DNA of 64,000 nt from Ulota crispa (taxonomy: Eukaryota; Streptophyta; Bryopsida; Orthotrichales; Orthotrichaceae): the NCBI GenBank assembly GCA_963920765.1, contig OY987251.1:6884501-6948500 (forward strand), given 5' to 3'. Shown here piece after piece: positions 26,601 to 38,488 of this stretch. The position numbers were made by a program, and so were the translations under genes. Under the pieces are notes generated by a model that was given only the letters and a program-made list of their open reading frames with translations, ran no database searches and had not been told where the DNA came from. Each line of letters starts with the position of its first letter. The first letter of the stretch is position 1.

Positions 26601-27739
26601 TACAAGGATATTGTGTAGTACTTGCAATATTGGTAGCTCTGCCAGTATTCCACCCAAAAAGAGGCATTTTGAGACAAAAACTTATAGTCTTTCTTGCAAT
26701 CACCCAGTTGTGTGTAGGAGATGCTAAAAGGACGCTTGTTGAAATATTCACTGTGCTCATACATTCATAATACTAGCTTGAATAATCACTTAAATAGCTA
26801 AATGGGACACCCAAAACCGTCATGAAAGGTGACAAAATTCCGGGCTTAGGGTACTTGAATGGTGTCTTTATTTCCTTTCTTTATTTACTAATGGTATTGC
26901 AAAAATATTAAATGTCATTCACTAAAATTATTTTCACATCCATCAAATCTCAAATGGGATGTACCTACAACAATATTTTTTATCACCCAAAACCATTACT
27001 TTGTCACCCATAACCAATTTCTTTTAGATTTGTTAATCATGGTACTAGAAAACACAAATATGAGTGCAAATGTAAGTCGCACTCATGGAGACCTCATGTT
27101 TATGGGTGCTGCTACCTTATATATGAATTCCAAAACGGTGATTAAAATATTGTGTATTAATTTTGTGATTTGGTCAATGACATAATGCTGTACATGCACC
27201 AAGAGTACCCGCTTGGTAAAGAGGTGAGATTTTACCTCAAATGTGGTTTTCAAAAATTATTTTATACAGCAAACATTGAGCAAGGATCAATTTTTTTTTC
27301 CCTCAGATGGATTTAATCATTTCTGAGTACCACATGCAATTACTTGATCTCACCATGTAGTAGTTTGGTATTATATTAATTTTAATTGTATTTGAAAATT
27401 AAGGTTGTACTTGTAGTCTATAGTGTTGATAAGTATATGTTTTCTTGAGCATATTTATTTTATTTTGGTTATATTTTAACTTTTTAAGGATGGTTATGGT
27501 AATAGCTTTGCTAAAGAAGCTTTAATTGTAAACAATATGTTGTGATGATGGTGGAATTTATTTCCCATGCAATTCAGAATGTCAATTGAGCATGGTTGTT
27601 GTTAATTCAGCAAGCTTTCCATTCCAAAAAAAAACACTAATTATTTAAATGAAAGAAAGTAAAAATAATAGTAATAAAAGTAACAGTTTAGTATACATAA
27701 GTATATAAAAAAACAAATTTTTTTGGGTCCCAAAACAAC
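23636..27739. other. Intergenic, no gene seen
   Basis: AT-rich sequence between the copia remnant and the Stowaway-like MITE. Apart from the minisatellite-like tracts listed separately I find no exon with convincing similarity. Short open frames at 25068-25298 and 26515-26770 have no recognisable motif. Confidence 0.5.
24985..25680. repeat. Degenerate minisatellite-like tracts
   Basis: A loose unit of about 25-30 nt, near GATTGTGCAAGCACAAGCTT, recurs many times (for example around 24985, 25380, 25460, 25556, 25590, 25640). At 25084-25200 there is an embedded run in which TTGCAATTGCATT occurs three times, separated by TCTCTTCTYRTCT-like spacers. Confidence 0.6.
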
Positions 27740-27741
27740 TA

Positions 27742-28099
27742 CTCCCTTTGTCCCAAAATGATCTTCATGTTGACCTTTATTTAGTGTTCCAAAATGATCT
27801 TCTTGTTGGAGGAGGAAAGGAGCTAGTGACACTTGTACATAGTCCAAAAGCATGGGCGTGCTAACCAATCCCATGCCATCAAGTGAGTGGACACCGATGT
27901 TCTTCAAAAATGTCTCAAAAATTCAATTTTCAAGCATTTTGAAACCACACTTTGAAAACTACTTTGGAACTCAAAATTTCAAAACAATAGAAGGACATCA
28001 AACTCTATTCACAGGTTAAAAAAAATTGAAAAATGGTTCATTTTGAGTTTAATCTACAAAATTTTGTGTAACAGGAAGATCATTTTGGGATGGAGGGAG
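27742..28099. mobile_element. Stowaway-type MITE, second copy/subtype
   Basis: Terminal inverted repeats CTCCCTTTGTCCCAAAATGA (left) and CTCCCTCCATCCCAAAATGA (right, inverted) extend 25 bp with three mismatches, flanked by TA (27740-27741 and 28100-28101). A second copy of the subterminal CCAAAATGATCTTC lies at about 27788. 358 bp, non-coding. Confidence 0.9.
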
Positions 28100-28266
28100 T
28101 ACAACTTATGATTTGTTGTAATTTTGAGAATTGAAACATATTGTTTTTACATTGTGTCCTATGTCTCAAGTCATAACTGTCATATGAAAATGCTTACATG
28201 ACAACAATTTAGAGAAATATTGGCTCCAAGAAAGAGAGCTTGCCTCAAGGATTGAGGTTGACAAGA

Positions 28267-28527
28267 GGAATGCTATTTTATGAGTGGAAATTTGTGAGCC
28301 CTGAGTCATGAGCTAGGATTTTTAGTTGAAATAATGTATCCCACCTATAATTGTGTACATAGGGGCATAGGGCCCTATAATTGTGCATATTAAGCTATCA
28401 TCTCTTAAAAAACATGCCGTTTTTCTAATTATTTCATTGATTTTGAGTTGAAAATTGGTTCATGCTCATAGAATCTTGAATCCTCACTCATGGGCTCACT
28501 GTTTTACACTCACCAAATAACATTGTC
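28267..28527. mobile_element. MITE family D, copy 1
   Basis: The left end GAGGAATGCTATTTTATGAG pairs with the right end CACTCACCAAATAACATTG in inverted orientation. Internal GAGCCCTGAGTCATGAGC and CATGGGCTCACTG are shared with the copy at 47066-47317. Ends approximate. Confidence 0.6.
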
Positions 28528-29124
28528 CAAGTTAACAAGAGCACAAACCCAACTTGAAAATTGAGTTCTAAGGATGTTATGTGTGTGTATACATATATGT
28601 ATATGTGTGTGTTTATATTTATATTGATTTTTTTTTTTGTCCCAATGTATTCCAACAAAGATAAGAGCTTACAAAGTTAGCTTATGTGATATAAATGACA
28701 CTTCCTTGAGAATACGTCTTTTCTTTTCAAAGAAGTTCAAGTACCTACAAGTACAAATCAGAACCCAAGTTTTGAATACTATGGAAAGAGAGGAAAAAAA
28801 TTTAAAAAAACCTTGATCACCAAAGATATGATAAGGCAACACGGTCATTTTAGAACAACATGAAGTCACTCTATCTATCAAAAGTATAAATCATAATATT
28901 TGTTAATTTGGGAAAAAGAACTGATTTTTTGACTTCTGAATTTTGTATTTGTAAGAATATTTTGTTGATATAGAGTGAATCTATAAGTTTAAAAGCACAT
29001 ATGTCATGGATTGGTTTGGATGGAACGTATCCATGCAAAGGGCATTTTGAAACTTTTCAAGAATTCAGGGTATTTTTGTCAATTCATACAAAATTTGGGA
29101 CATTTTTGCAAGCTTGTTGAGTTT

Positions 29125-29372
29125 TTAATCCTTGAGCGCTCACCACAAGTTCACTCAAATCCAAACCCTTTGGAACTCATTCCAATCAAACTATTACTTA
29201 AAAGAGATTCACAAAAATGGACCGTATCGATTGGTAGTGAACATAGGCCTGGAGCTCCAAGAAAAAAGACATGTCCTTTCACCGTACCATTGAAAAGACT
29301 ATAACAATCAAACAAGGAAATCTTTCAAAATCAAGAGGCCATATTTTGGCCCCTTGGGCGCTCAAGGGTTAA
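29125..29372. mobile_element. TTAA element family B, copy 2 (short)
   Basis: TTAATCCTTGAGCGCTCA at the left and its inverse TTGGGCGCTCAAGGGTTAA at the right, 248 bp including both TTAA sites. Sequence 29373-30627 to the right shows nothing coding until the DWF5-like terminal exon. Confidence 0.65.
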
Positions 29373-31572
29373 TGGGATAAAGAGCCTACCTTGGAGGCAA
29401 CTGGTGATTCCACATATGAAGTTTTTTCTAAATTTAGTTTCATTTTGTGATCACTAATGCCAAGATGAGCAAGTTATTCAATGAGTATTTCTTTTTCTTT
29501 GGTCAAGTAACATGCACCTTAGAATGCATGAAATTCAGGAAATTGGATAGTCATCCATGTTTGTACGTTCATTCATAAATTCAATTAATCTTGTTAATTC
29601 TCATTCAATTGTGATACGCTCAATTTTTCTTTTAGATAAATTTGACAAATTCGTCCTTTTCTTCTCACCCAATTTTGTTAGTGTTAAGGTAGCGAGTGAA
29701 AAAATGAAGTGTGATGTTGGTAGAAGAACTTCCTTCCAATGGATTTTATGTAACATCGTAAGCAAACAACTAAATAAACAAACAAAACAGAAAAAGCAAT
29801 TCAAATAATAGCTAGCATTCCCATAGGCAGTGAGCCTCTCAAGTTTTGAGAAAATTGGATTGCCTCTCTTTTCTCGAACCTTGTTGTTTGTTAGGGTGAT
29901 AAGAAATCACTTTTGTCCTTTTATGCGTGATTTTTTATTTTGGTTTATCTGTAATGTGATTCTACCAAGTGAATTTTCAAAAAAAATACTACCATACAAT
30001 ATTATGTGGCAATTCAAGACATTCTCCTACAATATATAAATGACCACAAGTATTTCATTTTGCAGTTGTTGAAAAGCTGATCATTCAACAAACAAGAGAA
30101 TAAATAAAAAATCTTGCACAAAGCCCAAAGTCATCTTGCTACCATGGTTGGAACTATATTATGTACCTCTACTTACATAACCACATTTTCCCTCTTTGGG
30201 CTTATAAACTCATTCAATTTTTTTTTGTTATACTTGATGATATTTTTCCCCAAAACACGTTAGTTGCTTAATAATATCTTGAATGTTGCAATCAAGTTTT
30301 GTTTCTCAAGAATATTCTATTAAACTTTGAAATGTACATTTCCAACACTTTGTCAACCAAAGTTGAAAGAGACGCCCTCACAAGTTCTGACCAATAAAAA
30401 GTTACGTAACCAATGGCACCCTCCCTTCCAAAGAAAAGTAGTTATTTTGTGTCAGACCATCCTTTTGAGACTATAATACATACCACGAGACATCCATCAA
30501 TAAAGTAGCCAAAACCCCAGTGCAATATTCTATTGTTCTTGTATGTAGAAATGCATTGGTTTTATGCTACCACATCTCTCCCCTCCAATGAAACATAATA
30601 CAAAAACAAAAGGAAGAGTAAAAAAAATCAATAAATCAATGGTATGATTTTGTTGGGCACATTTTTTTGGTACTGATCCCAAAGTTTCATGTACCTAGAA
30701 AACAAATACACAAATACACAATTAGTTCAGCGTTGTGTAAACAAGAGCAAAAAATTTACATGCTATGCCATGCTTATATAATAATTATAGACTAAGGAGA
30801 CAAATTTTGACTATCTAAAGATATGGTGATTGAGAAATATTGCAATGTTATGCACATCTTTCTAGATCTATATTTCAAGCATGAATTGGTCTTCTATTAA
30901 GAGTTAGTATACCCATGCAATTTATCCCTTCCTCTGTAATTGATTTGTAGACACTATTGTCACATTCTTTTGAGAAATATCACACCTTCAATTCAAAGAA
31001 AATTGCTTTAAAGACTACAAGTAAATTCTTCAATAGCTAAAAGGAACCTAGCGAAGCCGAAAGTTGACATTGAAGTGCACCTGAACTTATATTTTAAACA
31101 CACAGGTGTATAATACATGTGAATGATAGTCGGTTAAGAACTAATGATTCACAAATTTTCAATTTCTCTTTTGCCTCTTTGTAGTTTTTGAACTTAGGAT
31201 TTTGAAGTAGTTAAGAATGGCACACGTGGTTTTAGAATAGCAGAAGAATAAGAATTGAGTATTTTTGAGTTGATTGACATACTTTACTTTGCATCTCTTG
31301 TCATCTTGCTCAACTTAGTCAAGCAAAAAAAGCATCAAAAATAGGAGAAAAAAGTAGGGTGATGCCTGCATCACATTATAATAGTTTAGACTTTGCATTA
31401 AGTAGAAGAAAAACTTTGCAAATTTGGAATGTAAGGTTCATTCAATTCCCAAGTAATTGACCATCTATGTGCTTAATAGGCATAAGAGCTCAAAGTTTGT
31501 GTATCAATAAAGTGGTTGTATTTGGTCAAGGAGTGCATAAAAAACAAAGTTCTTCAAAGATTAAGTAAATAA

Positions 31573-31698
31573 GGGTATGTTCACACTTGGTGTTAAGAGG
31601 GATAGTAGCAAAGGAAAATTAGATGTATTTGGATACATGGACTTTCAGATTGCATGCATATTTCTAATACCCCTCTAACACCAAGTGTGAACCTATCC
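31573..31698. mobile_element. Tourist/PIF-Harbinger-type MITE, 126 bp
   Basis: The left end GGGTATGTTCACACTTGGTG and the inverted right end GGATAGGTTCACACTTGGTG pair over 23 bp. The trinucleotide TAA flanks both sides (31570-31572 and 31699-31701), as expected for PIF/Harbinger. It sits in intron 11 of the DWF5 pseudogene. Confidence 0.85.
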
Positions 31699-34600
31699 TA
31701 AGGAAGGACAACCCAAATACGCAGATCGTCAAATGTGTTGTTAGTCTCATAAAACCCTAGATAATAGACAATACTCATTGCATAATGTTTGATTTTAGGA
31801 CTTGCAAATTTGGAAAATTTAGCAATTGGATATGAGCTTCTACAATTGGTTGCAAACAATGTTCATTTAGATGTCATTTTGAACTTTACTTAATTCTAGA
31901 AGGAATTATCTATACATAGACAATCCTAAATATGTCCCAATTCCATAAGCACTCTTTAATACAAACATTTTCTAACAAAAACTTCCCTATTGGAGTTTCA
32001 ATGCACCCATAGGTTGACAAATATCAAAGCACCTTTTGAGCCTAATGACATTTGAACTTTAAAAGTTCATTAATTTAGATATGGGCCCAAAAATATGAAT
32101 CAAAGTGGATTACATGCAGTTTTCATATATCTTTCAAGAAAAAATGTTTGAGGATTTGTAATCTATTCAAGAGAAGCAGATCAACCTCTAAAAGAACACT
32201 TATAACATGTTTTTCCTTGAATATGACAAAAAGAAATCAGACCACACTAACACACATAGTTATTGTGGGTTTGTATAGCTAGTGACACAACTATGCAAAC
32301 ACAATAATAGCTTATGAAGCTTGCAAAGCACATACTAATAATTATCCAAATACATAGACAGAAACAATAAGCGTCAATAGGATAAACAAGTGCAATGGTT
32401 TACAAACAAGCTAGTGAGATCAAGTACATGATTAAAAAGAGCAGGAATACTCCAAAAAAAACATCCCATAATCTCAAAGGCATAATGGATGTATTGTACA
32501 AGCCCCCACTTGCACAAAATAATCTTGTTACATTTTTGGAAGAACTTATAGGAAAATTTGTGAAAACTTAGTAGAGAATAGCACACTAGTTTAAACACGT
32601 AGTATGGGCCACAATATTTGCAAACTCCAAAAAATTGGCCCCAATACATATAATAGTATGGTTGCACACTAGTGCTTGTAAAGTACAAATATTATTGCTT
32701 ATACTAAGTACAGTGTGGTGGATTGGCAATATTTTGTGATTTAGATGCACGTAACAATACAAATATGTTTATAAAAGGGTGAACTTCAATGCTTGCCTAC
32801 AATGTTCAATATGTTACTTTGATAATGAATTATGATCTTAAGAATCGTTGATATAATAGCAAATGCAAATCTCAACAATTGTAATCTTATTACCTCTCAT
32901 AACAAATCCTTAATATTTAAGTAGGCAATTTAGCCTGCGCTAATCTCAAACTAACTTCTTCGAACAATTAATTACTAACTCAAAATTCCCTAGACCTCTC
33001 ATATTCCATACAATTACTAGTGCAACCTACACTATTATTAAACACACACTAATGTTCACCTAACCATACATGTGACAACTAGTATACTTGCACCACTCTT
33101 AACATATTAAACAATGTACGCAAAAAGATGATTATTGGGAGGTCTCTCTACAAAGATGCAGGTAGATCACTTTGACTACATAGAGCCACATATGTTGAAA
33201 CCAAACATAGAATTCTTGACCAATTTCAAAGCATGAGGTTTTTAAACCACTACTAGCAACAAGGCTCAATCCTATTCTAGTTGGGACATATATCTTTTGC
33301 CTTAAGTTTCATGACCCTTCCAATAACCTGTCTAAAAGGTCACCGTGTCACACCCTTGTTGTTTTCATACCAACAAATTAGCATACTTTCTCCTTACCAA
33401 ACACATAAAACATAAACAAATGACTTCCAAAATAAGAAAAAAAAAACAAAAAACATACCAGCCAGAAGCAAGCAGTATAGTTTGCTTGTGCTCTCCCTTT
33501 TCCGTCACATAATGAGCTTGAATCTGCACCCCATGAAAAAAAACAAGTTCATGCCAAAAAACTACGTCAACCTCATAAAATTCATACTTCTATCCTAAGC
33601 AGCAAGAGGCATAAATATCTTGAAAAGCAATGTCATAACAAAAAAAATAAAACTCTTCCTTGGTACCTTGATAGGCATTATGCCCCACACCCTTGCTTTT
33701 GCATGCGTTTCTCAAAACTCGTGATGCTGGTAGTCAATAGCATATTGTGTGTATATGCATAAGATACTAGCAAACAAGATGTTGGCTGCTATCTACAGAA
33801 AACACCCACAAATTTCTTGTATCATAGAAAAATGGAAAAATAGTACAACGCAAAAATCTAACAAATTGTTACAATGGAATTCTAGAGAAGAGAGAGAAGA
33901 AGTAATTTACATATTTGTCAAGTTGCACTAGGTGGTTGACGAGGTAGAGAACAGGTGACAAATACACAGTCGGTAACCACACCATAGCGCCCCATATGGA
34001 GTAGAACCCAGCTACAACAAGCTAAATCAACAATCTGAGAAAAAAAATGTTGGTAATTAAGCACATGATTGCTTTGAAATTTGCAGTTCTTGATTCATTA
34101 TTCTTGAAGCAAATGCTGCACTATCATTGACTTGGCAAACAAAAAATCCAAGCATGTTAATCCAAGATTGTTTTAATGCATGCTGCAATTAGTGGTAACC
34201 CTTCAAAATAGACCATAACACATTCATTGCACACCATGGTTCTTACTTTGTCTAGATAGTAAAGGCTAGTCATGTGAAGCTTCTCAAATACATGTCAACA
34301 CGATGATTACCAGAAGAAAAAGTATACAAAAAGAAACTAGATTTTTCTTTTTCTTTACCTCGGTCATGCATCATACTCAAGGTGTTCAAGAAGCCACCCT
34401 CCCACCAGAAAAACTTGAATATGTACATCAATTGCAACGTAGCAGCAAGAAGCATTGAGTAAGCATTTTGTTATAGCTGTCCTTAGAAGAGTTTGATTTG
34501 TGTCCATTTCCAATAATACTGGCTATCTTAGAAAGTGAATCATTTACAGAATGAAATGCAAGACTAAATTTAACTCAAAATGCTATGGTGGAGATTCACC

Positions 34601-36926
34601 TGCTTAAAAGCAAAGCAGACAATCAAACAAGCCCAAGACATCATGCCAAATTGGCTGATAAAGTACAGTTTCAAATCGAAGTCCTTGCCTATCCTCGGGT
34701 ACAGCTCCAACCCTTGACATGGGCAAAGTTTACATATATCCATAAGTACAAAACAATAAGAAAAATCTCAAAGTACAATTTGCAAAGGTATAGGTTACTT
34801 TTAAGCAAATATAGGAGAATGCTTTAGGTCCAAACATGTTGAGGTCAAATTTGTATCACTGTGAATGGATTTTTTATGCAATTTTGAAGTAGGAGGTTAT
34901 AGACTAATACAAATAGACAATAAAAACCAAATTTCTCTTTATCAAAAAAATCAATGACCAACAACATTCAACCACCTCATGCTTGCAACCACTTGCAAAT
35001 TAGTCCAACCAAGGAATATGAGTAGGCAAGTTGCTGTTGATGATAGGTGTCAGGATAAGAGATGGAGTCAGGTTCTTAACAACTTTAACATCATCTACCT
35101 TAGAAATTGATCTAACAAAAGACAAAGTTTAGCAATAGCGCTTTCTTACCCAGTAGAAGTTGATAATAGAATTCCCCGTAGAACCTTAGTCTGTCATCGA
35201 GGGATAAGTATAGCCCTATAAGGAAAACAAAAAACAAAGAATATTCCTTAAATTTGCTACACACAAAACAAACATTGCAAAAACTATCAATAATCGCATA
35301 TTCATCAAAACTCTCTCAAGACATTTACAAAACATGTGAACTAGTCAATTGCAAAGAGCTAACTATGATGCATCAGTAAAAAGCCTTCACAACAATCAGT
35401 TTCACCACATTTGAGAGGTAGAACAACAACACGAGCACATGATTATGAAAATGAAGGTTACTCACTTTAAGAAAGACCAAGCAACACACAATAAAGCTGA
35501 TGATGATGAGCGCCGAATAGATCTCACCAAGGTGATCATACACCCTCGCAAGATTGAAATGTTTTTCCCTGTTCATACAATGCTTGTTTCACAACTCAAA
35601 GCAACAGTTGAATACCTCAAAAGGGAAAACCAAGGAGAAATATAGATTTTCAATCACACTCAAGCATTCTCACAATGAAAAATATTTTGATTCTTGTGAG
35701 GAACTAGATTTGTGACACTGATAACTCTCTAGAATTCCTCTCAGATTTCCATCTAAGATAGACTTGGACAAAGGTATGTTCTAGAATGTGTAGGCTTACT
35801 TGTGAGCAAAGTAGAATACAAAGAGTGTTATCATGCAACATGTAAAACCATTTTTCTGCAAGCCAAATGCCACAAGTTTAGGTTTAGAAGAAGAAGAGGC
35901 TTGTACCACCATCAATGACAATTTAGATAAGAAAGGTGTAAAGTCTTGAAACAAGAAAAAAATTGTTTAGGAAAAATAGTACGTGGATTACCTTATAGAC
36001 AAGACGATTCCCTGCAGGAGAAATCACGCCAATATGTCTCTTGCCAAGGACATAGACTTGCAAAAGCACCTCACATACGGCAAAAATAAAGATGAGCTTG
36101 CAGGCGTAGAAACTAGGCATGGGCCAAATATTGCGAACTCCCTTGAAGTTGTACGTTTTCCAGTATTTCCACATATTTAGAGCCGATCCGTCTAGGTTCA
36201 CTATTGTAAGCCACCTGCTTTTGATTACTTTCCTTAGGTCCTCTGAAATGTACCACTCTCCTCAAGAGAAACATAAACACTCACAATAAAAAGCTAAAAG
36301 AAAGCCTTGGCAATCACAGAAACCTACTAAATTTGCAAGAGGAAGGAGGGTGAGATTTTCATGCTTTGACCTAGAATACATTCGGAAACCTCTCTCAAGA
36401 TTCTCACACAATTAAAAAAAACAAAACACCGAAAGCACATTAGCTGCAACCACGTGTTGTTGTTTGGTAAACTCACAACAACACTTTAGTGCACTACTCA
36501 ACCAATACCTCACCTTTTAAAGGAGAATTACCAACAGTAGGAAGAAAAAAAAAGTGCACAAAGTCAAAATTCTTAGAAATTGCTCATGTTTGGATTGCCA
36601 TGGAGTTAGGCAATTGACAAATAAAAATACACCCCGCACCTTGCACTTGAAACGCCATTTCAACAATTGGCCTATACTTGGTAATGCATAAAACAAAAAG
36701 CAAGAACAGTCATAGTTGCTACAAACACCGCACGCTTCACAACGCCTCAATCAAGACATAGCTCTAAGAACTACAACGGGTATAGATATGAGATTTTGGC
36801 GGGGTAAGATGACAAAAAACGTGCCAATTTCTCAAAACTTCACCAAAATTCAAAAATACATGATGTCAACGTGATGCTTTTGATTTTAAAATGCATTTAC
36901 TTGAGAGAGATTTTGAAAATTCCAAT

Positions 36927-37051
36927 CACTACAAGAGAGGAGTGTCAATTTGGATATTTTTTTTGTCAATTAGGTCACGCTGATTCAAACATGTTTTTGT
37001 CAAATTTTTGCCAATTTGGCCGTGTCACTGCAGACAGATTTTCTTGTAGTG
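36927..37051. mobile_element. CACTA-like mini-element
   Basis: Begins CACTACAAGA and ends TCTTGTAGTG, the canonical CACTA (CMC/En-Spm) terminus, 125 bp apart. Subterminal TGTCAATTTGG and CCAATTTGGCCGTGTCA add short repeats. The 3-bp flanks (AAT, CGT) do not match. It lies in intron 1 of the DWF5 pseudogene. Confidence 0.55.
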
Positions 37052-37699
37052 CGTTAATGGTGTATGATGTACTTACAGGCATACAACGATAATAGGGCCG
37101 GGCAGAATCGAGCAGAATCAGACATCTCATAGCAATGTAGCTGACCCTCTTAGAATGGGCACTAACTGACGAGTCATTCTGGTACTGCGACATCTCAATG
37201 TAGGCCTTCCGACTCGGAGAGTTTCGTCTCCCCCATCTTGCTCGAATTGTCACCAAATCTTTCAAGGTTGCAAATTTAATAATAACTAATTACGGAACAA
37301 GAAGAACAACAGGTGAGCACCGAGTTGCAAGCATCGTCAAGACTGCTCAAAATCCCTCATACAAAGCAAAACTCTCCGAGAAACAAGTGTGTCTTCATAA
37401 TCTCGTTGTAGTGAACGAGCCATCTACTGCTCGGCCAACCGTCTGCTTGGAGTTGATGTCATCTCTCTCGGAGATAACCCACGTTGCAATACAGCAGCCA
37501 GTAAACCGGTCCCGGATCTAAGTTACACTCTCTCATAACCCTCACAAGCTTTACATAATGTATGAAACTTCAAGATCAGTGGTAAAGTTTCTAATCTGCT
37601 TAGGATCAGGGGGCTGCGTGCGTCATCGACAATTTGCGAGAAGCAAAATTCGGTGAAACACAAAGCGAACTTGGTTGCGCTAGGGTTTGTTAACTACCT

Positions 37700-37930
37700 G
37701 CCCTATGAGTTTGCACTTTGGATATACTGTGAGAATAAGTTGTGAATTTTTAAAGAGCCGACTACAATTGCACCTAATACCCAACACTAAGGTTTCATGT
37801 TCACATGTTATACATCCTTGTAATTACATCTATTCACTTCCACAGATTTTCCAAGATTTTAGAGGTAATGAGACACCCACCGGTAACTTAGGTCCTACTT
37901 TACCTTACCCTAACTTACCCAGGCAAAATA
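37700..37930 (+). repeat. Dispersed repeat shared with 11463-11690
   Basis: ATGAGTTTGCAC, AATAAGTTGTGAATTTTT, TTCATGTTCACATGTTATAC and CCACAGATTTTCCAAGATTT occur in the same order as on the reverse strand of 11463-11690. It lies between the DWF5 pseudogene and the 3' end of the TOL gene. A 138-codon frame across it is not supported as a gene. Confidence 0.7.
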
Positions 37931-38488
37931 CAGAAATACACAGGGTCCAAGTGCCCTGGAGCAGCCAACAGGTGCTTCATCCGATCTCGTTTCACACCTG
38001 CAGGTTTTTCCAAACCGCACACTCGAGAGCCAGAATGCACACACCTCAGCGTCTCCGAACAGTCACACTCCAGATCCACCAGGAGCTGCTGTGGAGCGAC
38101 TAAATCAATCACAACAACCACAACTCATCAACACATTCAAAAGCAACAACCAGGATTTTTTCTCAAAAGGACTTCACGAACAGGAGCACGTGACCGAAAG
38201 TATTATTCAGAAATGGTAGCTCTCTACTCAGAACCCCGGAGGGCAACGAGTGAGTCGGCATATGTACAACAGTTTCCTGATCACAAATTCATGATAATCA
38301 CGGGAGAACAACCAACACTACCGCTAAAATATAAAAAGCAAAGGGCAGTAACTCCATGTTGACATAAATACACAAACAAGACCGGAGAAGAATACAAGAT
38401 GGAAAAAAGGGCTAGAAAGCACAACAATACAAATCCCAGCCTTGACTATATTCCCAAAAGCAGGAGAACTAGAAACACCACCACTCCA

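Larger units (their letters stand above)
30628..37193 (-). pseudogene. DWF5: 7-dehydrocholesterol (sterol delta-7) reductase pseudogene, 13 exons
   Basis: Exons (minus): 37077-37193, 35992-36214, 35800-35855, 35466-35568, 35150-35215, 34600-34713, 34359-34476, 33911-34011, 33667-33792, 33459-33523, 32428-32509, 31288-31365, 30628-30694. They align end to end with plant DWF5/DHCR7, an ER membrane enzyme reducing the C7-C8 double bond of delta-5,7-sterols. Motifs include SPAGNRLVYK, VYDHLGEIYSAL, KFFWWEGGFLNT, AGFYSIWGAMVWLP and a C-terminal KIIPLIY followed by TGA. Lesions: a 10-bp tandem duplication in exon 1 (frameshift); TAA in exon 5 (35186-35188), at the start of exon 7 (34471-34473) and in exon 12 (31315-31317); TGA in exon 9 (33712-33714); acceptors of exons 6 and 11 reading CAA where the frame needs CAG; and a phase mismatch before exon 13. 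Introns are retained, so it is not a retrocopy. Confidence 0.9.

Noticed and set aside
30628..37193. DWF5-like gene as functional through stop-codon readthrough or altered code
   Set aside because: Neighbouring genes (TOL, FTSH11, YqgF-type) use TAA and TGA as normal stops, and the locus also has a frameshift and damaged acceptors.
37687..38103. 138-codon plus-strand frame resembling the minus-strand frame at 11452-11676
   Set aside because: Similarity continues at DNA level outside the shared frame and the downstream part is unrelated; treated as a dispersed repeat.
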